A DNA stretch of 41,790 nt from Chlorobiaceae bacterium. Lineage in GTDB: Bacteria; Bacteroidota; Ignavibacteria; UBA10030; SZUA-254. The notes under the pieces are model-generated. The model was not told the origin of the DNA. It worked only from the letters and a program-made list of their open reading frames with translations, and did not search any database. The position numbers and the translations under genes were made by a program. The first letter of the stretch is position 1. The number at the start of each line of letters is the position of its first letter. The DNA lies in NCBI GenBank assembly GCA_013824245.1, contig PNNN01000042.1:1-41790 (forward strand), read 5' to 3'. Below, piece by piece: positions 40,171-41,790 of the stretch.

Positions 40171-41685
40171 ATGTCAAAAAAATCAATCATCGCGTCTGCT
40201 CTTTTATTATTAATAGGTGTTGCTTTTAGTTTTATATTAGGACCCCGCCTTGCATGCGAGTCTCAATTAAAATTAGGCGGCGCTCAGCCAATTAATAACC
40301 CCGATTATAAATCTCTGAGTAAAGCTTTTATAGATGTGAGTAAAGCAGTGTCGCCCACTGTTGTTTCTATTACCGTGACCACAAAAGTGAAGAATAATAA
40401 AGACCAAAAGAATAATGAATGGTTTTTCCATTTCTTCGGACCTGAAGGTCGGCAACCTCAGGTACCGCAAATGGAAGGCGGATCCGGCTTCGTTATTAGC
40501 TCAGATGGATATATAATGACAAACAATCACGTTGTTGCCGATGCCGATGAAAAGAAAATTGATGTAACATTCAGCGATGGAAAAAAAGAAAAGGCGAAGA
40601 TCATTGGAACAGATCCGACAACCGATCTTGCCATTATTAAAGTGGAAAGAAAAGATATAAGCGTGGCGGCTTTTGGAAATTCTGATGAGGTTGAAATTGG
40701 TGAGATGGTTGTTGCAGTTGGGAATCCGTTAGGATTGGAAGGTACCGTAACGGCCGGTATTGTGAGTGCAACAGGCAGATCGATTGGAATTTTGAGGCAA
40801 GAAGGTGTTGGAAATTTAGGGATTGAAAATTTTATTCAAACCGATGCGGCAATTAATCCGGGCAACAGCGGCGGTCCGCTTGTAAACCTGCGCGGTGAGG
40901 TTGTTGGGATTAACTCTGCCATCGCAACAACCAATCAGCGTTATCAGGGATATGGTTTTGCAATCCCGATAAATCTTGCAAAAGTTGTTGCGGAAGATTT
41001 AATTAAAAACGGTAAAGTTCGCAGGGGCTATCTTGGTGTATTAATATCTCCGATAGACGATAAAATGGCAAAGGCGTTAGGAATGGATAAGCCGGAGGGT
41101 GCGCTTATTCAGGAAGTACAAAAAGATGGTGCGGCTGAAGATGCAGGTATTAAAGCGGGAGATGTTGTTGTTGCTATTGACGGCAAGAATATCAAAGCAT
41201 CTAACGAGCTGCAGTCGCTGATTGCGCGCAAACATCCGGGTGAAAAAGTTAGTTTGAAAATATTCCGCGATGGAAAGAGTTTAGAAAAAACCGTAACCCT
41301 GCGTGCAAGAGATGAAGAGAAAGATATTGCGAAGAACGGTGATGACGATCAATCGAAAGAAAAAGATGATTCAGAATCTGCTTCATCAAAGACGGTAACG
41401 TTTGAAAATTTGGGGTTATCGATTCAGGCATTGACGAGTGATATCAAAAAGCAGTCGAAGGTTGACAATGGAGTGATCGTTTCGAATGTTGTTCCTATGA
41501 GCGAGGCATTTAATAACGGGCTTGTTCAGGGTGATATAATCATTCAAGCCGATAAAAAAGATATCAATTCACCGAAAGATTTAAAGAGTATTATTGATAA
41601 GAAAAAAGGTGGGGATGCAATTTTATTGAGAATCAAGCGCGGTGAAACTGTAACATTCACCGCAATCCAAATTCCAAAAGAGTAA
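40171..41685 (+). CDS. HtrA/DegP-family serine protease with two PDZ domains
   Basis: 504 residues. A membrane anchor or signal peptide (SALLLLIGVAFSFILGP, 9-25) is followed by the S1C protease domain with an intact triad: TNNHVV (His120), TDLAII (Asp152), NPGNSGGPL (Ser233). PDZ 1 spans about 270-365 (RRGYLGVLISPI ... AEDAGIKAGDVVVAIDG). A charged, low-complexity linker follows (KNGDDDQSKEKDDSESASS), then PDZ 2 at about 405-500. It degrades or refolds damaged envelope proteins. GGAG lies upstream. A long stretch KVKNNKDQKNNEWFFHFFGPEG (about 73-94) corresponds to the LA loop, typical of DegP/DegQ types. Confidence 0.95.
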   Translation: MSKKSIIASALLLLIGVAFSFILGPRLACESQLKLGGAQPINNPDYKSLSKAFIDVSKAVSPTVVSITVTTKVKNNKDQKNNEWFFHFFGPEGRQPQVPQMEGGSGFVISSDGYIMTNNHVVADADEKKIDVTFSDGKKEKAKIIGTDPTTDLAIIKVERKDISVAAFGNSDEVEIGEMVVAVGNPLGLEGTVTAGIVSATGRSIGILRQEGVGNLGIENFIQTDAAINPGNSGGPLVNLRGEVVGINSAIATTNQRYQGYGFAIPINLAKVVAEDLIKNGKVRRGYLGVLISPIDDKMAKALGMDKPEGALIQEVQKDGAAEDAGIKAGDVVVAIDGKNIKASNELQSLIARKHPGEKVSLKIFRDGKSLEKTVTLRARDEEKDIAKNGDDDQSKEKDDSESASSKTVTFENLGLSIQALTSDIKKQSKVDNGVIVSNVVPMSEAFNNGLVQGDIIIQADKKDINSPKDLKSIIDKKKGGDAILLRIKRGETVTFTAIQIPKE

Positions 41686-41705
41686 TAATCGGTTATCAAT
41701 CTTAT

Positions 41706-41730
41706 CAAGCCCTGCCGGTTGGTGGGGCTT
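41706..41730. terminator. Hairpin between HtrA and the gene at the window end
   Basis: Stem CAAGCCC (41706-41712) / GGGCTTG (41724-41730), loop 11 bases, followed by TTGTTCTC. It lies between HtrA and a possible convergent reading frame. The T-tract is weak. Confidence 0.6.
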
Positions 41731-41747
41731 GTTGTTCTCTCGGTAAC

Positions 41748-41790
41748 TCATTTTTCAGCAACAATCAGTTTTTCTAAAATGAAACTCCGC
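41748..41790 (-). CDS. Possible C-terminal end of a T9SS-type protein (partial)
   Basis: On the minus strand the last 14 codons before a TGA at 41748 read RSFILEKLIVAEK. This resembles the closing strand of T9SS sorting domains (SF...KKLIV.K), such as KKLILVK at 36192. The 5' part lies outside the window. Thirteen residues are too few for a firm call. Confidence 0.3.
   Translation of the reverse strand, partial: RSFILEKLIVAEK

Overview
The window looks like a chromosomal piece from a member of the Bacteroidota/Chlorobi lineage, most likely Ignavibacteria or a close relative. Three secreted proteins end in a type IX secretion (T9SS type A) sorting domain with the YPNPFN...LGQE...G.Y.YRL pattern typical of that group. 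Two upstream regions carry the Bacteroidota primary-sigma promoter pattern TTTG-N19/20-TAnnTTTG, and many genes have no strong Shine-Dalgarno site. There are no rRNA or tRNA genes, no CRISPR array, and no intact transposase or phage module.

Layout. (1) 1-3198, accessory: three minus-strand genes (a nitrilase-like protein, a secreted unknown and a T9SS protein) lie between related palindromic elements that resemble integron attC sites; a 79-bp direct repeat and the relic of a DUF559-type gene are also here. (2) 3199-7665: a Cys-rich lipoprotein, an S46 dipeptidyl-peptidase of the DPP7 type, a small lipoprotein and a DUF4097-like repeat protein. (3) 7784-10310: a polytopic membrane protein, a thiamine-binding protein and GMP synthase in a tight run. 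(4) 10322-14534 (minus strand): a DUF2914 protein, a secreted unknown and a class II (B12-dependent) ribonucleotide reductase. (5) 14923-19144: long-chain acyl-CoA synthetase, rRNA pseudouridine synthase, Nudix hydrolase and a double-PDZ protein. (6) 19324-22526: two M28 peptidases. (7) 22579-27110: anti-sigma factor and ECF-type sigma factor (minus strand), divergent from an exported TPR-CHAT protease-like protein. (8) 27377-36192: a small AraC-type HTH protein and three large exported proteins separated by hairpin-dense intergenic regions. (9) 36332-37177: bacilliredoxin and a VOC protein (minus strand). (10) 37350-41685: PfkB kinase, MtnA and RecO with overlapping ends, then an HtrA/DegP protease.

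How the genes may work together. The S46 peptidase and the two M28 peptidases suggest that peptides are degraded in the periplasm or outside the cell. HtrA and the PDZ protein fit envelope quality control. The most system-like locus is sigma/anti-sigma/TPR-CHAT: the membrane-anchored zinc anti-sigma factor has an exported C-terminal domain, and the CHAT protein has an intact His/Cys pair and a signal peptide. The simplest hypothesis is an envelope-sensing circuit in which the CHAT protein is either the protease acting on the anti-sigma factor or the effector the sigma factor controls.

The second unusual signal is in the gaps between genes from 27.7 to 36.3 kb. Two families of long hairpins, one with four copies and one with three, recur there. 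The four-copy family shows compensatory base changes in its arms.
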